From Pseudomonadota bacterium (GTDB taxonomy: Bacteria > Desulfobacterota > Desulfovibrionia > Desulfovibrionales > Desulfovibrionaceae), in the NCBI GenBank assembly GCA_023460395.1, contig JAEWQB010000010.1, positions 124,001-188,000 of the forward strand: a stretch of DNA of 64,000 nucleotides, written 5' to 3'. Below, in pieces: positions 15,717 through 24,900 of the stretch. The notes below the pieces were generated by a model. It made no database searches. It had not been told where the DNA came from and was given only the letters and a program-made list of their open reading frames with translations. Position numbers and translations under genes: made by a program. The first letter of the stretch is position 1. Every line of letters starts with the position of its first letter.

Positions 15717-16829
15717 ATGTTGTACATACTTAAGGACGGTTTGCCCCGTATAGCGAGCCCGCTGACGCCAGCACAATTGGCGGCTGCGCATCCGGTATGG
15801 CACGCGGCGGGGGCGGAGTCCGCAGACAGCGCCGACGCATGGCAGGAAGGGCGACTGGGCAGCCATGCCGTCTATCTGCATTCGGGGCGCAATTCTCCGT
15901 CTCCTTTTTCGCAATCCTCTTTTCCTCCTTCGGCTTCTCTTTCTGGGGCACGGCCTGATTGTTCAACGGACGCCTTTGTGGATACCGGAAAAGGCACGCA
16001 TGCGGCTTCCTCTCCTTCCTTTTTGTCCGAACGGTGGGAAATGCCAATCGTTATCTGCGGGGAGTGTACATCCGCTTTGGATGTGGCCCGTCCGCTCGCC
16101 ACGGAAAACGCGTTGCCGGAGTGGGGCAGTCTGCTGGCGTTGCGCCAAACGACGGGGCGCGGACAACTCCGCCGCCCGTGGAACTCCCCGGTTGGCAATG
16201 TCTATGCCGTGTTGCGTTTGCCTGCGCAGGGTCCGCATCTGGACGATTTCGCTCCGCTCACCCTTGGATATCTCTTCGCTCATGCATTTGCGGAACTGGG
16301 CCTTCCTTTGGCGCTTAAATGGCCCAACGACCTGCTCCGTATGCCGGATGCCGCAAGACTGACAAAAGAAGAAGATGCCGCGGGCGTGAAAGTGGGGGGG
16401 ATTTTGGTGGAAGAGTACGGCTCGCTTTTGTGCGCGGGGATAGGCTTAAACGTCGTTTCCTGCCCGCCACCGGAAGCATTGCGCGAAGGAGCGGCGACTC
16501 CCGCAGGGTGTCTGTATCCAGAGACTGCCGTGCCGTGCGTCATTCCAGACGTGATCGGCTTATGGCAAAAGCTTGTGCAGCGGGTTCATTTTTGGTACGT
16601 GAGTTCGGTTGTTCACTACAACAGAGAAGAGTTGACAAATCGCGTGCAGAAATATCTTGCCTGGGTGGGCCGTGACGTACTTGTGCACGGTGGTGACGCT
16701 GATGATCGTCCGGGCAGGCTTTTGGGTGTCAACGAAAGCGGGGCGCTCCGCCTTCTCCTGTCCGGTCATGAATGTGCTGTCGTTCCAAACAGCATATCCC
16801 TCTCGTCATACAAACGCCCTTCTTTTTAG
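15717..16829 (+). CDS. birA: Biotin--[carboxylase] ligase
   Basis: Activates biotin as biotinyl-AMP and attaches it to the target Lys; the obvious partner is the pyruvate carboxylase encoded 67 nt downstream. Motifs GRGQLRRPWNSPVGN, LKWPNDL, KVGGILVEE and AGIGLNV mark the class catalytic core (about residues 115-330). There is no N-terminal DNA-binding wing-helix as in E. coli BirA; instead about 110 residues of Ser/Pro-rich sequence precede the core. I start at ATG 15717 (GTG 15669 is also open). It is divergent from the tRNA nucleotidyltransferase gene. Confidence 0.88.
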   Translation: MLYILKDGLPRIASPLTPAQLAAAHPVWHAAGAESADSADAWQEGRLGSHAVYLHSGRNSPSPFSQSSFPPSASLSGARPDCSTDAFVDTGKGTHAASSPSFLSERWEMPIVICGECTSALDVARPLATENALPEWGSLLALRQTTGRGQLRRPWNSPVGNVYAVLRLPAQGPHLDDFAPLTLGYLFAHAFAELGLPLALKWPNDLLRMPDAARLTKEEDAAGVKVGGILVEEYGSLLCAGIGLNVVSCPPPEALREGAATPAGCLYPETAVPCVIPDVIGLWQKLVQRVHFWYVSSVVHYNREELTNRVQKYLAWVGRDVLVHGGDADDRPGRLLGVNESGALRLLLSGHECAVVPNSISLSSYKRPSF

Positions 16830-16896
16830 GTGTTCGGCTCGCCTTTTAACCCGGCGGCCAGCTTTGTCCGCCGGATATTCGGATAACGAGGATTGA

Positions 16897-19800
16897 ATGG
16901 CCAACAAGACGTTTTATCAGGTTTTGGACGAGGTGAAGGGCAAGCCGATTTTGGTTGCCAACCGGGGTATTCCCGCCCGTCGCATTTGTCGATCCATCCG
17001 CGAGCGGTTTGATGGCATTGCCATCATGACTGCGACCGATGTGGACAAAACGTCTCCGGCCGCGTCCGCTGCGCAGGAATTAATGCTTCTTGGCAAAGAC
17101 CCGCGCGCGTATCTGGACATTGATCGCATTATCGATCTTGCCAAGAAACGTGGTGTGGTGGCTATCCATCCCGGTTGGGGGTTTGCGTCTGAGGACGATA
17201 CGTTCCCCAAACGGTGCGCGGAAGAGGGCATCATTTTTATCGGGTCCACAGCGGAAGCCATGAACCTGCTGGGCAACAAGGTGCAGGTGCGCCGGTTGGC
17301 CAAAAAGTTGGGAGTCCCAGTGGTTCCCGGTTCCGAAGGCGCGGTGGACGTGCCTCAGGCCCGTGTTATCGCCGCTGAAATCGGCTTTCCTATCATGTTG
17401 AAGGCCGAAGGGGGCGGGGGCGGACGAGGCATTTTCCTTGTCAGCAATCAGGACGAACTGGAATCTGCCTTTACCAAAGCTTCCACCATGGCGCAGGCCT
17501 CGTTTGGTAATCCGCGCGTGTACGTGGAAAAATACCTTTCCTCAGTCCGGCACATTGAAATTCAGGTTCTCGCGGATAAATATGGCAACGTGTTCGCCTT
17601 TGACGAACGTGACTGCACCGTGCAGCGTAACCACCAGAAATTGGTGGAAATTACTCCGTCGCCTTCCGCCTTGCTCACCCCAGAGCTACGCGCACAGCTT
17701 AAGGACTACTCCCGTCAACTGGTGCTTGCTGTTGGGTATGACTCGCTGGCAACTGTGGAATTTTTGGTCACGAAGGACGGCACCCCCTATCTTATTGAGG
17801 TGAATACTCGCCTTCAGGTGGAGCACGGCATTACCGAGGCGCGGTATGGCATAGACTTGGTGGAAGAGCAGATCGCCGTGGCCTTTGGCGCGGAATTGCG
17901 CTTGCGCGAAGACGACCTGCCTCCCGGTCAGTGGGCCATGCAACTGCGTATTAACTGTGAAAATCCACAAGACGGCTTTTCGCCCAACTGCGGCACCATT
18001 TCCCGTTATGTTTCTCCCGGTGGTCCCGGCATACGTATAGACTCCAACCTGTCCGCCGGGTACGAGTTCCCATCCAACTATGACTCGGCGGGAGCGTTGC
18101 TTATCGCGTATGGTCGCGGCTGGCACAAAGTGCTGGGCACTATCGAGCGCGCGCTGAATGAATACGCCATTGGCGGGGTGAAGACGACCATTCCCTTCTT
18201 CAAGCAGGTCATCAAGCACCCCAAGTTCCGCGACGCCACCTATGACACCAACTTTATCGCCTCTACCCCGGAATTGTTGTGCTACACGGATATGGCACCG
18301 GAAGCGGTGCGGCTTTCCCGGCTCATCGCGTGCATTAGCGCCAAAGGCTACAATTCGCACGTGCAGTTAGGGGGCTATCGCACGCCGGACACTCCCAGAG
18401 TGGGCAGCGGCAAGTTTGATCCGGTGCTCCCGGCTATTCCCCCCAAGCAGTTGAAAGCCGAATCGCCTTATCCTCGCGGCGACCGCACGGCTCTGTTGGA
18501 TTTTGTGCGCGATTCGGATGTCATTCATTTTACGGACACCACGCCGCGCGACTTAACGCAGTCCAATTCAGGTAATCGGTTCCGCATGGCGGAAGATATG
18601 TTGGTGGGACCGTATTTGGACAACTGCGGTTTCTTTTCTATTGAAAACGGTGGCGGTGCCCATTTCCACGTGGCCATGATGGCGAATATGACCTATCCGT
18701 TCACCGAGGCGCTACAGTGGAACCGGTTTGCCCCTAAAACGCTGAAGCAGATACTCATCCGCTCCACCAATGTGTTGGGCTACAAGCCGCAGCCTAAAAA
18801 TTTGATGCGGCTTACCGGCGAAATGATTTGCGATCATTACCACGTTATCCGGTGTTTCGACTTTTTGAACCACATGGACAACATGCGTCCCTTCGCGGAA
18901 GTGGCTCTTAGCCGACGTGAAGTGGTGTTTGAACCCGCGATTTCCTTGTCATGGGCCAAAGGGTTTGACGTTTCCCACTACATGGGAGTGACTGAGGCCA
19001 TTTTGCGTATGGTGGGCAGCGTGGCTGGAGTAAGCCCGGAAAAGGCCAGCCGTTTGATTATTCTTGGCCTCAAAGATATGGCGGGCAGTTGTCCTCCCCG
19101 GTTTATGACGGAGCTGGTCACGGCATTGCGGAAGCGCTGGCCCGATCTGGTGTTGCATTACCACCGGCACTACACGGACGGCCTGTTCGTGCCTGCCGTG
19201 GGCGCGGCAGCCAAAGCCGGGGCGCATATCGTGGATACAGGCATTGGTGCCGCCGTGCGTTGGTATGGGCAGGGCGAGGTGCTTTCCACTGCCGCCTATA
19301 TCGAAGAGGAACTGGGGCTGAAGACCAACCTCAACAAAGACATGATCCGCGAATGCAACTTTGTGCTCAAGCAAATCATGCCATACTACGACCGCTATAC
19401 CGCCCCGTATTTTCAGGGTATTGACCATGACGTGGTAGAGCATAACATGCCGGGCGGAGCCACCTCGTCGTCACAGGAAGGGGCTATGAAGCAGGGGTAT
19501 ATTCACCTGTTGCCCTACATGCTGAAGTTCTTGGCGGGCACCCGCAAGATAGTGCGGTATCACGACGTGACTCCCGGTTCTCAGATTACATGGAACACCG
19601 CATTTTTGGCTGTGACCAGCGCATTCAAGCGCGGCGGCGAAAATGAAGTGAAGTATTTGCTCAGTGTGTTGAACGACGTGACCAAGGCTGCGGATTTCGG
19701 CGATAGCTCGCCGCAAATGCAGGAAGCGAGACTCGCCCTGTATCAGGACAGCAATGACGCTTTCCGTGATCTGCTGCTGGGGCGGTTTGGTAAAATGCCT

Positions 19801-20610
19801 TTGGGCTTCCCGCCCAATTGGGTATACCAGAGTGCCTTTGGGCAGGAATGGGAACAGGCCATTGCCTGCCGTACAGAAAATTCGCCGTTGGACACGGTTT
19901 GTGATATCGATCTTGCCGGTGAGGAACGGGACTTCATTGAGCACGCGAAGCGTAAGCCCACGGAAGAAGAGTTCGTCATGTACCTGAACCATCCTGCGGA
20001 TGCGTTGAAAACCGTGCAATTCCGGCAAACATATGGCAATCCTAACAGGGTGCCGCTGGATGTCTGGTTTGAAGGTTTAGAACAGGGGCGCGAACTCCAG
20101 TTTGTGGATAGCAACAGAAAACCGCACACCATGACCATTTTGCACAAGACAAGCCCGGACAAGTCTGGCAAGAGCGTGGTGCGGTATGTGCTTGACTCGG
20201 AAATTATGAGCTATGATGTACAGGTGGCTCAGCCGCAGGAAGAAGAAGGAATAGGCTTTGAAAAGGCCGAAAAGGATAATCCGGGCCATGTGGCCGCTCC
20301 TTCCAACGGCGATTTGTGGGTCATGTATGTAAACCCCGGTGACATGGTGAAGAAAGGGGAAGAACTCTTTAATATCTCCATCATGAAACAGGAAAAAGCT
20401 GTGCTCGCCCCCATGGACGGCATGGTGAAACGAGTGCTCAAAACGGCGGACTTCAAGGAAAACAAAGTAATGGTGCCGGTCAAAGAGGGTGAATTGCTCG
20501 TGGAGCTTGGCCCGGTGCCCAAACGTTGCCCCAATGAAAACTGCCGGAAGCCTTTAGCCATGGAAGGAGTGTGCTTTTGCCCCTTCTGCGGTATGAAGTT
20601 GGACGCGTGA
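16897..20610 (+). CDS. pyc: Pyruvate carboxylase (divergent, with C-terminal zinc ribbon)
   Basis: Carboxylates pyruvate to oxaloacetate. Order: biotin carboxylase (GGGGRGIF near 171, RDCTVQRNHQKLVE near 237, LIEVNTRLQVEH), carboxyltransferase (FTDTTPRDLTQS near 545, GLKDMAGS with the probable carboxylated Lys near 726, metal site HYHRHYTDG near 755, VTPGS near 892) and a biotinyl domain with the target Lys1164 in SIMKQEKAV. Several motifs depart from the usual forms: ANRGIPARRI instead of ANRGEIA, HYHRHYT instead of HLHTHDT, and IMKQ instead of AMKM. A four-Cys zinc ribbon (about 1210-1232) closes the protein. 1237 residues. ATG 16897 follows GAGG. Confidence 0.93.
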   Translation: MANKTFYQVLDEVKGKPILVANRGIPARRICRSIRERFDGIAIMTATDVDKTSPAASAAQELMLLGKDPRAYLDIDRIIDLAKKRGVVAIHPGWGFASEDDTFPKRCAEEGIIFIGSTAEAMNLLGNKVQVRRLAKKLGVPVVPGSEGAVDVPQARVIAAEIGFPIMLKAEGGGGGRGIFLVSNQDELESAFTKASTMAQASFGNPRVYVEKYLSSVRHIEIQVLADKYGNVFAFDERDCTVQRNHQKLVEITPSPSALLTPELRAQLKDYSRQLVLAVGYDSLATVEFLVTKDGTPYLIEVNTRLQVEHGITEARYGIDLVEEQIAVAFGAELRLREDDLPPGQWAMQLRINCENPQDGFSPNCGTISRYVSPGGPGIRIDSNLSAGYEFPSNYDSAGALLIAYGRGWHKVLGTIERALNEYAIGGVKTTIPFFKQVIKHPKFRDATYDTNFIASTPELLCYTDMAPEAVRLSRLIACISAKGYNSHVQLGGYRTPDTPRVGSGKFDPVLPAIPPKQLKAESPYPRGDRTALLDFVRDSDVIHFTDTTPRDLTQSNSGNRFRMAEDMLVGPYLDNCGFFSIENGGGAHFHVAMMANMTYPFTEALQWNRFAPKTLKQILIRSTNVLGYKPQPKNLMRLTGEMICDHYHVIRCFDFLNHMDNMRPFAEVALSRREVVFEPAISLSWAKGFDVSHYMGVTEAILRMVGSVAGVSPEKASRLIILGLKDMAGSCPPRFMTELVTALRKRWPDLVLHYHRHYTDGLFVPAVGAAAKAGAHIVDTGIGAAVRWYGQGEVLSTAAYIEEELGLKTNLNKDMIRECNFVLKQIMPYYDRYTAPYFQGIDHDVVEHNMPGGATSSSQEGAMKQGYIHLLPYMLKFLAGTRKIVRYHDVTPGSQITWNTAFLAVTSAFKRGGENEVKYLLSVLNDVTKAADFGDSSPQMQEARLALYQDSNDAFRDLLLGRFGKMPLGFPPNWVYQSAFGQEWEQAIACRTENSPLDTVCDIDLAGEERDFIEHAKRKPTEEEFVMYLNHPADALKTVQFRQTYGNPNRVPLDVWFEGLEQGRELQFVDSNRKPHTMTILHKTSPDKSGKSVVRYVLDSEIMSYDVQVAQPQEEEGIGFEKAEKDNPGHVAAPSNGDLWVMYVNPGDMVKKGEELFNISIMKQEKAVLAPMDGMVKRVLKTADFKENKVMVPVKEGELLVELGPVPKRCPNENCRKPLAMEGVCFCPFCGMKLDA

Positions 20611-20617
20611 TTGGACC

Positions 20618-20646
20618 CGCCGCTCCCTCCCTGTGAGGGGGCGGCG
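20618..20646 (+). terminator. Strong hairpin after pyc
   Basis: A 12-bp GC-rich stem (arms 20618-20629 and 20635-20646, one G-T pair) with a 5-nt loop lies just past the pyc stop. There is no T tract, so it may be an mRNA 3'-end stabiliser or a weak terminator. Confidence 0.45.
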
Positions 20647-20679
20647 TATCGTGGAGTGCTCGGCGTCGATACTCTTTCA

Positions 20680-20709
20680 TTGACGCTGCTTAAGCATCGG
20701 AGATATATA
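20680..20709 (+). promoter_or_regulatory. Putative sigma-70 promoter for the PEP-synthase-like gene
   Basis: TTGACG, an 18-nt spacer and TATATA lie about 205 nt upstream of the start codon. This implies a long 5' leader of about 200 nt (roughly 20716-20914) that contains short hairpins but no riboswitch I can name. Confidence 0.55.
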
Positions 20710-20914
20710 GGACAATGCCTGTACGTACGTGACAGTTGATTCCTGACCAGATCTACTTGTTATTTGGTTCGGAGTATCATTCCGCATGACCGGGGGACTG
20801 CGATGGTTTTGTCGCACGGTAATGGATGATGCTCCCGCGCGGTTCCTCCGCCGAGGACAGCGAATCCGGTGTACAACGAAAGACGCTTATGCCTTTCATG
20901 AAGGAGTAACTTGT

Positions 20915-23900
20915 ATGGCCAAAACGAAGGCTGAACCGACCAAGACCAGCCAGCCCGCCCAAAATGTTGAGACGGGGAAGGTTGACGAACTCAAACAACG
21001 GTTGGTCCTCAATGGTGCCAACATTGTCACCATTGGTGAAGAAGCCGAGCTTTTGGTGGGCGGCAAGAACTATAACACCGCCCTTATCAGCCAGGTGCCA
21101 GATATCCGTGCGCCGCAGTTTCGTGCCATTTCATCCATCGCCTTTCATAAGGTATTGGATGAAACCAAGGTTAACGCCTCGTTGGTGCGTTCCATTGTTG
21201 ATAAGGAATATAACCGTATTGACTGGAACGACCCCGAAATAAATAAAGACTCTGATTTTATTCAAAAATTTGTTCGCAATCTCGCCCGCGAAATTCGCAC
21301 GGAAATGGCTGCCTCCGGTGTCGCCAATCAGCTTAAGACACGCAGTTTCGTTAATAACGTGGTGGAAGGTTTTGCTACCTCTCCTGAAGGCATAGACCAA
21401 CTGCGCAAGCGCTCTGTGCTGGTTCAGGCGGGCATCCTTTCTGTGGAATTGCCTTCGCAGGTTCGTGAATGCGTGTGTTCCGCGTATAACGACATCTGCA
21501 AGGACGCCGGAGTGGAAGACGCTCCCGTGGCCGTGCGTTCCTCCGCCGCCGGGGAAGATTCCCGTAAAAAAGCGTTTGCGGGATTGCAGGACACCTACTT
21601 GAATATCGTAGGCGAAAATATGTGCGCAGAGGCCTATCACTGGGACTGCGCATCCGCCTACAATCTGCGTTCTATGACGTACCGCCGCGAGGCGATTCTC
21701 GATGCCATGGCCCGTGCCGAAGCCACGGGAGACGATTCCATTGCCATTAAGGCGAAGGAAGAGTGGGCCATCGAAAATACCTCGCTCTCGGTCTGCATTA
21801 TGCGCATGATTAACCCGGTGATTTCCGGTACGGCGTTTTCTGCGGATACCGCCACCGGCTGCCGCGGGACCGTGCGTAAAGACCTCGTTTCCATCGACGC
21901 CAGTTATGGTCTTGGCGAAGCGGTGGTGGGGGGCATGGTTACTCCCGACAAATTCTACGTTTTCAAGCGGGATGATCTGCAGGAAGTGATCATCCGGCAG
22001 ATGGGATGCAAAGACAAAAAAATTGTCTACGACGAAAAGGGCGGCACCAAAATGACCAAGGTGCCGGAGAATGAAGCGTACCGCTGGTCCCTCTCGCTTG
22101 CACAGGCAGAGGAAGTAGCCAAAGGGGTGCGTAACATCTCCAAGGCCTACGGCGGCATGATTATGGATACGGAATTCTGCATCGATAGTGCGGACCGTCT
22201 GTGGTTTGTGCAAGCCCGCCCTGAAACCCGTTGGAACGAAGAACTGGAGTTGCACCCGCACACCATCTTCATGCGTCGGCTGGAAGTGGATGCCAAGGCC
22301 GCTGCCAGCGCTGAAGTTATTGTGGAAGGTAACGGAGCCTCCCGCGGAGCGGGTCAGGGCCATGTGAAATTCCTGCGCTCCGCATTGGAATTGAACAAAA
22401 TTAATAAGGGCGACATCCTTGCCGCAGAGCGTACAGACCCGGACATGGTTCCCGGTATGCGCGTGGCAGCCGCCATTTTGGCTGACGTGGGGGGCGATAC
22501 CAGCCACGCGGCGATTACGTCTCGCGAGTTAGGCATTCCCGCTATTATCGGCATTCAGCGTCTGGAGGCGCTTCGCGCACTGGACGGACAGGATGTGACG
22601 GTGGACGGCACGCGAGGCAAAGTCTATCGCGGCCTGTTGCCTCTGCGTGAAGTGGGTGGAGAAATGGACATCGCCAGCCTTTCTCCCACCAAGACCAAAG
22701 TGGGGCTTATTCTTGCCGACGTAGGGCAGGCACTGTTCCTTTCCCGTCTGAGAGATGTGGAGGACTTTGAAGTGGGCCTGCTGCGTGCCGAGTTTATGCT
22801 GGGCAACGTCGGGGTTCACCCGCGTGCCTTGGAAGCATATGACAATGGCGAATTGGAGCACGTGGTCAACGCCAAGGTGAAGGAGCTAGACGCGAAGCTT
22901 ACCAAGCTGCTGCGCGAACAGTTGGCTGCGGGCATTGTCGGCGTAGATATGAAGCTGCGCGACTATGTGGGGCACCTGACTGGACTTGCTGAAGAAATTG
23001 CGCAGCTCACCGAGCAGGAAAATCTTCGTGGTACTGATGAAGTGCTGGCTGTGCACCGCAAGATGCGCGAACTGGACCACAAGCTGGACGACCATGTGGC
23101 CTTTGCCACCCGGCGTTTGGATGTGCTGAAGACCTCCGACAACCTGTATGAGCACGTGCTGTGCGTTATGGGCTTTAAGGACGAATTAGCCATGCTGGTG
23201 GGGTCCGACCCGGAAACCAAGCGCCGCATAGCCGAAATTGACGCCGTGACCAAGGCCCGTGTGGAAGCTGCGTTAAAGATTTCTTCCGTACAGGAAACGA
23301 TCAAGAAGATCACAACACTGCGGAATGATGTGGCTCTGACCACCGGGATGAAGAAGGAAATCGAAGATATCCGGCACATACCGGAGAAGATTCGTGAAAT
23401 TATCCGCGCACGGGGCTTTCGCTCTGGCAAAGAGCACTATGTGCAGACCCTTGCTCAGGGGTTGGCCCTGTTTGCCATGGCCTTCTACGGCAAGGATATC
23501 GTCTATCGCACCACGGACTTCAAATCTAACGAATATCGCAACCTTTTGGGGGGAGCGCTCTTCGAGCACTTTGAAGACAATCCCATGCTGGGATTCCGCG
23601 GCGTGTCGCGCAACCTGCATGACTGGGAGCTGGAAGCCTTCAAGCTGGCTCGTGGCGTGTTCGGCGGCACGAATTTGCAGATTATGCTTCCCTTTGTCCG
23701 TACCCTGGAAGAAGGCCGCTCCATGCGTCGGTATTTGGAGCAGGTCCATAAGCTGAAAAGCGGTGTGGACGGGCTTAAAGTTATTCTCATGTCGGAAATT
23801 CCCAGTAACGCCATTTTGGCAAAGGAATTCATTAAGGAATTCGACGGATTCTCCATCGGTTCCAACGACATGACCCAGATGGTGCTTGCGACAGACCGTG

Positions 23901-24502
23901 ACAATGCCAGCCTTTCGCACATTTATGATGAAGAGGATCCGGCCGTTATTTGGGCCATTCTCTCCACCATTTTTACCGGACAGAAATACGGCAAAAAGGT
24001 GGGCTTCTGCGGGCAGGGCGTGTCTAACAGCGTTATTCTGCGCGGCTTGGTAGCCGTTGCGGGTATTGTTTCCGCCTCAGTGGTGCCGGATACCTACTTC
24101 CAGACGAAGTTGGATATGGCCGCGGTGGAAAAAGAAAACATTCCGACCAGCAAATTGGGCGAATGGCTGGGAACGCAGTTCCTGCTCAAGCTCCGTGCTC
24201 TGCTGGAAGAGAATGGCTACGGACACATCCTGAAGAAGTACAATACGGCGAAGGACATTATGGATTGGTACGAAGGCGAGCTGTGCCGTCTGCACGAGCA
24301 GCTTCGTGAATCCATGGATACGCCCAAGGAAAAGTTCTACCGGCAGGAGCTGGAACAGTTCCGTGCCACTTTCCATAAGCCTGTCATTTACGCCGGGTGG
24401 AACTGGTCGCAAACCGTGGAAGACGCGTTGCATCAGGCCGGATTTGCCAACTTTGACGAGCAGGCCAAGGCGTTGGAAGCGCAGCGTAAGAAAGCGTGGT
24501 AA
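20915..24502 (+). CDS. Phosphoenolpyruvate synthase-like protein, enlarged
   Basis: PpsA/PPDK-family phosphotransferase interconverting pyruvate and PEP. The ATP-grasp part has VAVRSSAAGED near 205 and SYGLGEAVVGG; the swivelling domain has the phospho-His (about 531) in GGDTSHAAIT; the C-terminal barrel has LRAEFML, DFKSNEYRNLLGG, GSNDMTQ and the catalytic Cys in GFCGQG near 1031. It has 1195 residues, against about 790 for E. coli PpsA. A largely helical insert of about 200 residues (roughly 655-860) splits the barrel, and the first 60-190 residues are also extra. ATG 20915 follows AAGGAG. It lies downstream of pyc, so the pair forms a pyruvate/PEP node. Confidence 0.88.
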   Translation: MAKTKAEPTKTSQPAQNVETGKVDELKQRLVLNGANIVTIGEEAELLVGGKNYNTALISQVPDIRAPQFRAISSIAFHKVLDETKVNASLVRSIVDKEYNRIDWNDPEINKDSDFIQKFVRNLAREIRTEMAASGVANQLKTRSFVNNVVEGFATSPEGIDQLRKRSVLVQAGILSVELPSQVRECVCSAYNDICKDAGVEDAPVAVRSSAAGEDSRKKAFAGLQDTYLNIVGENMCAEAYHWDCASAYNLRSMTYRREAILDAMARAEATGDDSIAIKAKEEWAIENTSLSVCIMRMINPVISGTAFSADTATGCRGTVRKDLVSIDASYGLGEAVVGGMVTPDKFYVFKRDDLQEVIIRQMGCKDKKIVYDEKGGTKMTKVPENEAYRWSLSLAQAEEVAKGVRNISKAYGGMIMDTEFCIDSADRLWFVQARPETRWNEELELHPHTIFMRRLEVDAKAAASAEVIVEGNGASRGAGQGHVKFLRSALELNKINKGDILAAERTDPDMVPGMRVAAAILADVGGDTSHAAITSRELGIPAIIGIQRLEALRALDGQDVTVDGTRGKVYRGLLPLREVGGEMDIASLSPTKTKVGLILADVGQALFLSRLRDVEDFEVGLLRAEFMLGNVGVHPRALEAYDNGELEHVVNAKVKELDAKLTKLLREQLAAGIVGVDMKLRDYVGHLTGLAEEIAQLTEQENLRGTDEVLAVHRKMRELDHKLDDHVAFATRRLDVLKTSDNLYEHVLCVMGFKDELAMLVGSDPETKRRIAEIDAVTKARVEAALKISSVQETIKKITTLRNDVALTTGMKKEIEDIRHIPEKIREIIRARGFRSGKEHYVQTLAQGLALFAMAFYGKDIVYRTTDFKSNEYRNLLGGALFEHFEDNPMLGFRGVSRNLHDWELEAFKLARGVFGGTNLQIMLPFVRTLEEGRSMRRYLEQVHKLKSGVDGLKVILMSEIPSNAILAKEFIKEFDGFSIGSNDMTQMVLATDRDNASLSHIYDEEDPAVIWAILSTIFTGQKYGKKVGFCGQGVSNSVILRGLVAVAGIVSASVVPDTYFQTKLDMAAVEKENIPTSKLGEWLGTQFLLKLRALLEENGYGHILKKYNTAKDIMDWYEGELCRLHEQLRESMDTPKEKFYRQELEQFRATFHKPVIYAGWNWSQTVEDALHQAGFANFDEQAKALEAQRKKAW

Positions 24503-24511
24503 TTATCTTCT

Positions 24512-24545
24512 GCCGGGGTGTTCTGCGGAGCACCCCGGCGTTTTG
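24512..24545 (+). terminator. Rho-independent terminator after the PEP-synthase-like gene
   Basis: A 9-bp stem GCCGGGGTG/CACCCCGGC is followed by GTTTTG. Confidence 0.75.
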
Positions 24546-24676
24546 ATAACACGGCAGGGGATTCGTACCGCCGTTTGTGGGTAAGGGTCCGCCCCTTGCC
24601 GATAACAGTTCTGCTGGAACCGCCTTGTCCCTCGGTAAACGCGGTTTGCTGAACGTCAAGAAATGCCAGATAGTTT

Positions 24677-24709
24677 GCGGAGCGGCCTTCGGGCGGCTCC
24701 GCTTTTTTT
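24677..24709 (+). terminator. Second strong terminator with UUCG tetraloop
   Basis: The stem GCGGAGC-GGCC closes on a cTTCGg tetraloop (one mismatch) and is followed by seven T residues. It lies about 130 nt beyond the first terminator, with no gene between, so it either backs up the first terminator or ends a small RNA within 24547-24709. Confidence 0.75.
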
Positions 24710-24844
24710 GCCCCGCACTCTCTCGCACTGTCCAGACTGCGGGCAGTAGCGGATACCGGTTTGCTTTGGGAGAAGCCCCCGCCAGCCCGGCACGCCGAGA
24801 GCGGGGCATGCCCGGAAGCAATATACCGCCGTTTTTTGGGATAG

Positions 24845-24876
24845 AAAAAAGGGGCGCATCCAAATTGGTGCGCCCC
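24845..24876 (-). terminator. Rho-independent terminator after the M23 peptidase gene
   Basis: On the minus strand the stem GGGGCGCA/TGCGCCCC is followed by TTTTTTCTAT. It lies 25 nt beyond the stop codon. Confidence 0.85.
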
Positions 24877-24900
24877 GTGTATGGTGTGTTGATTGCGGTA

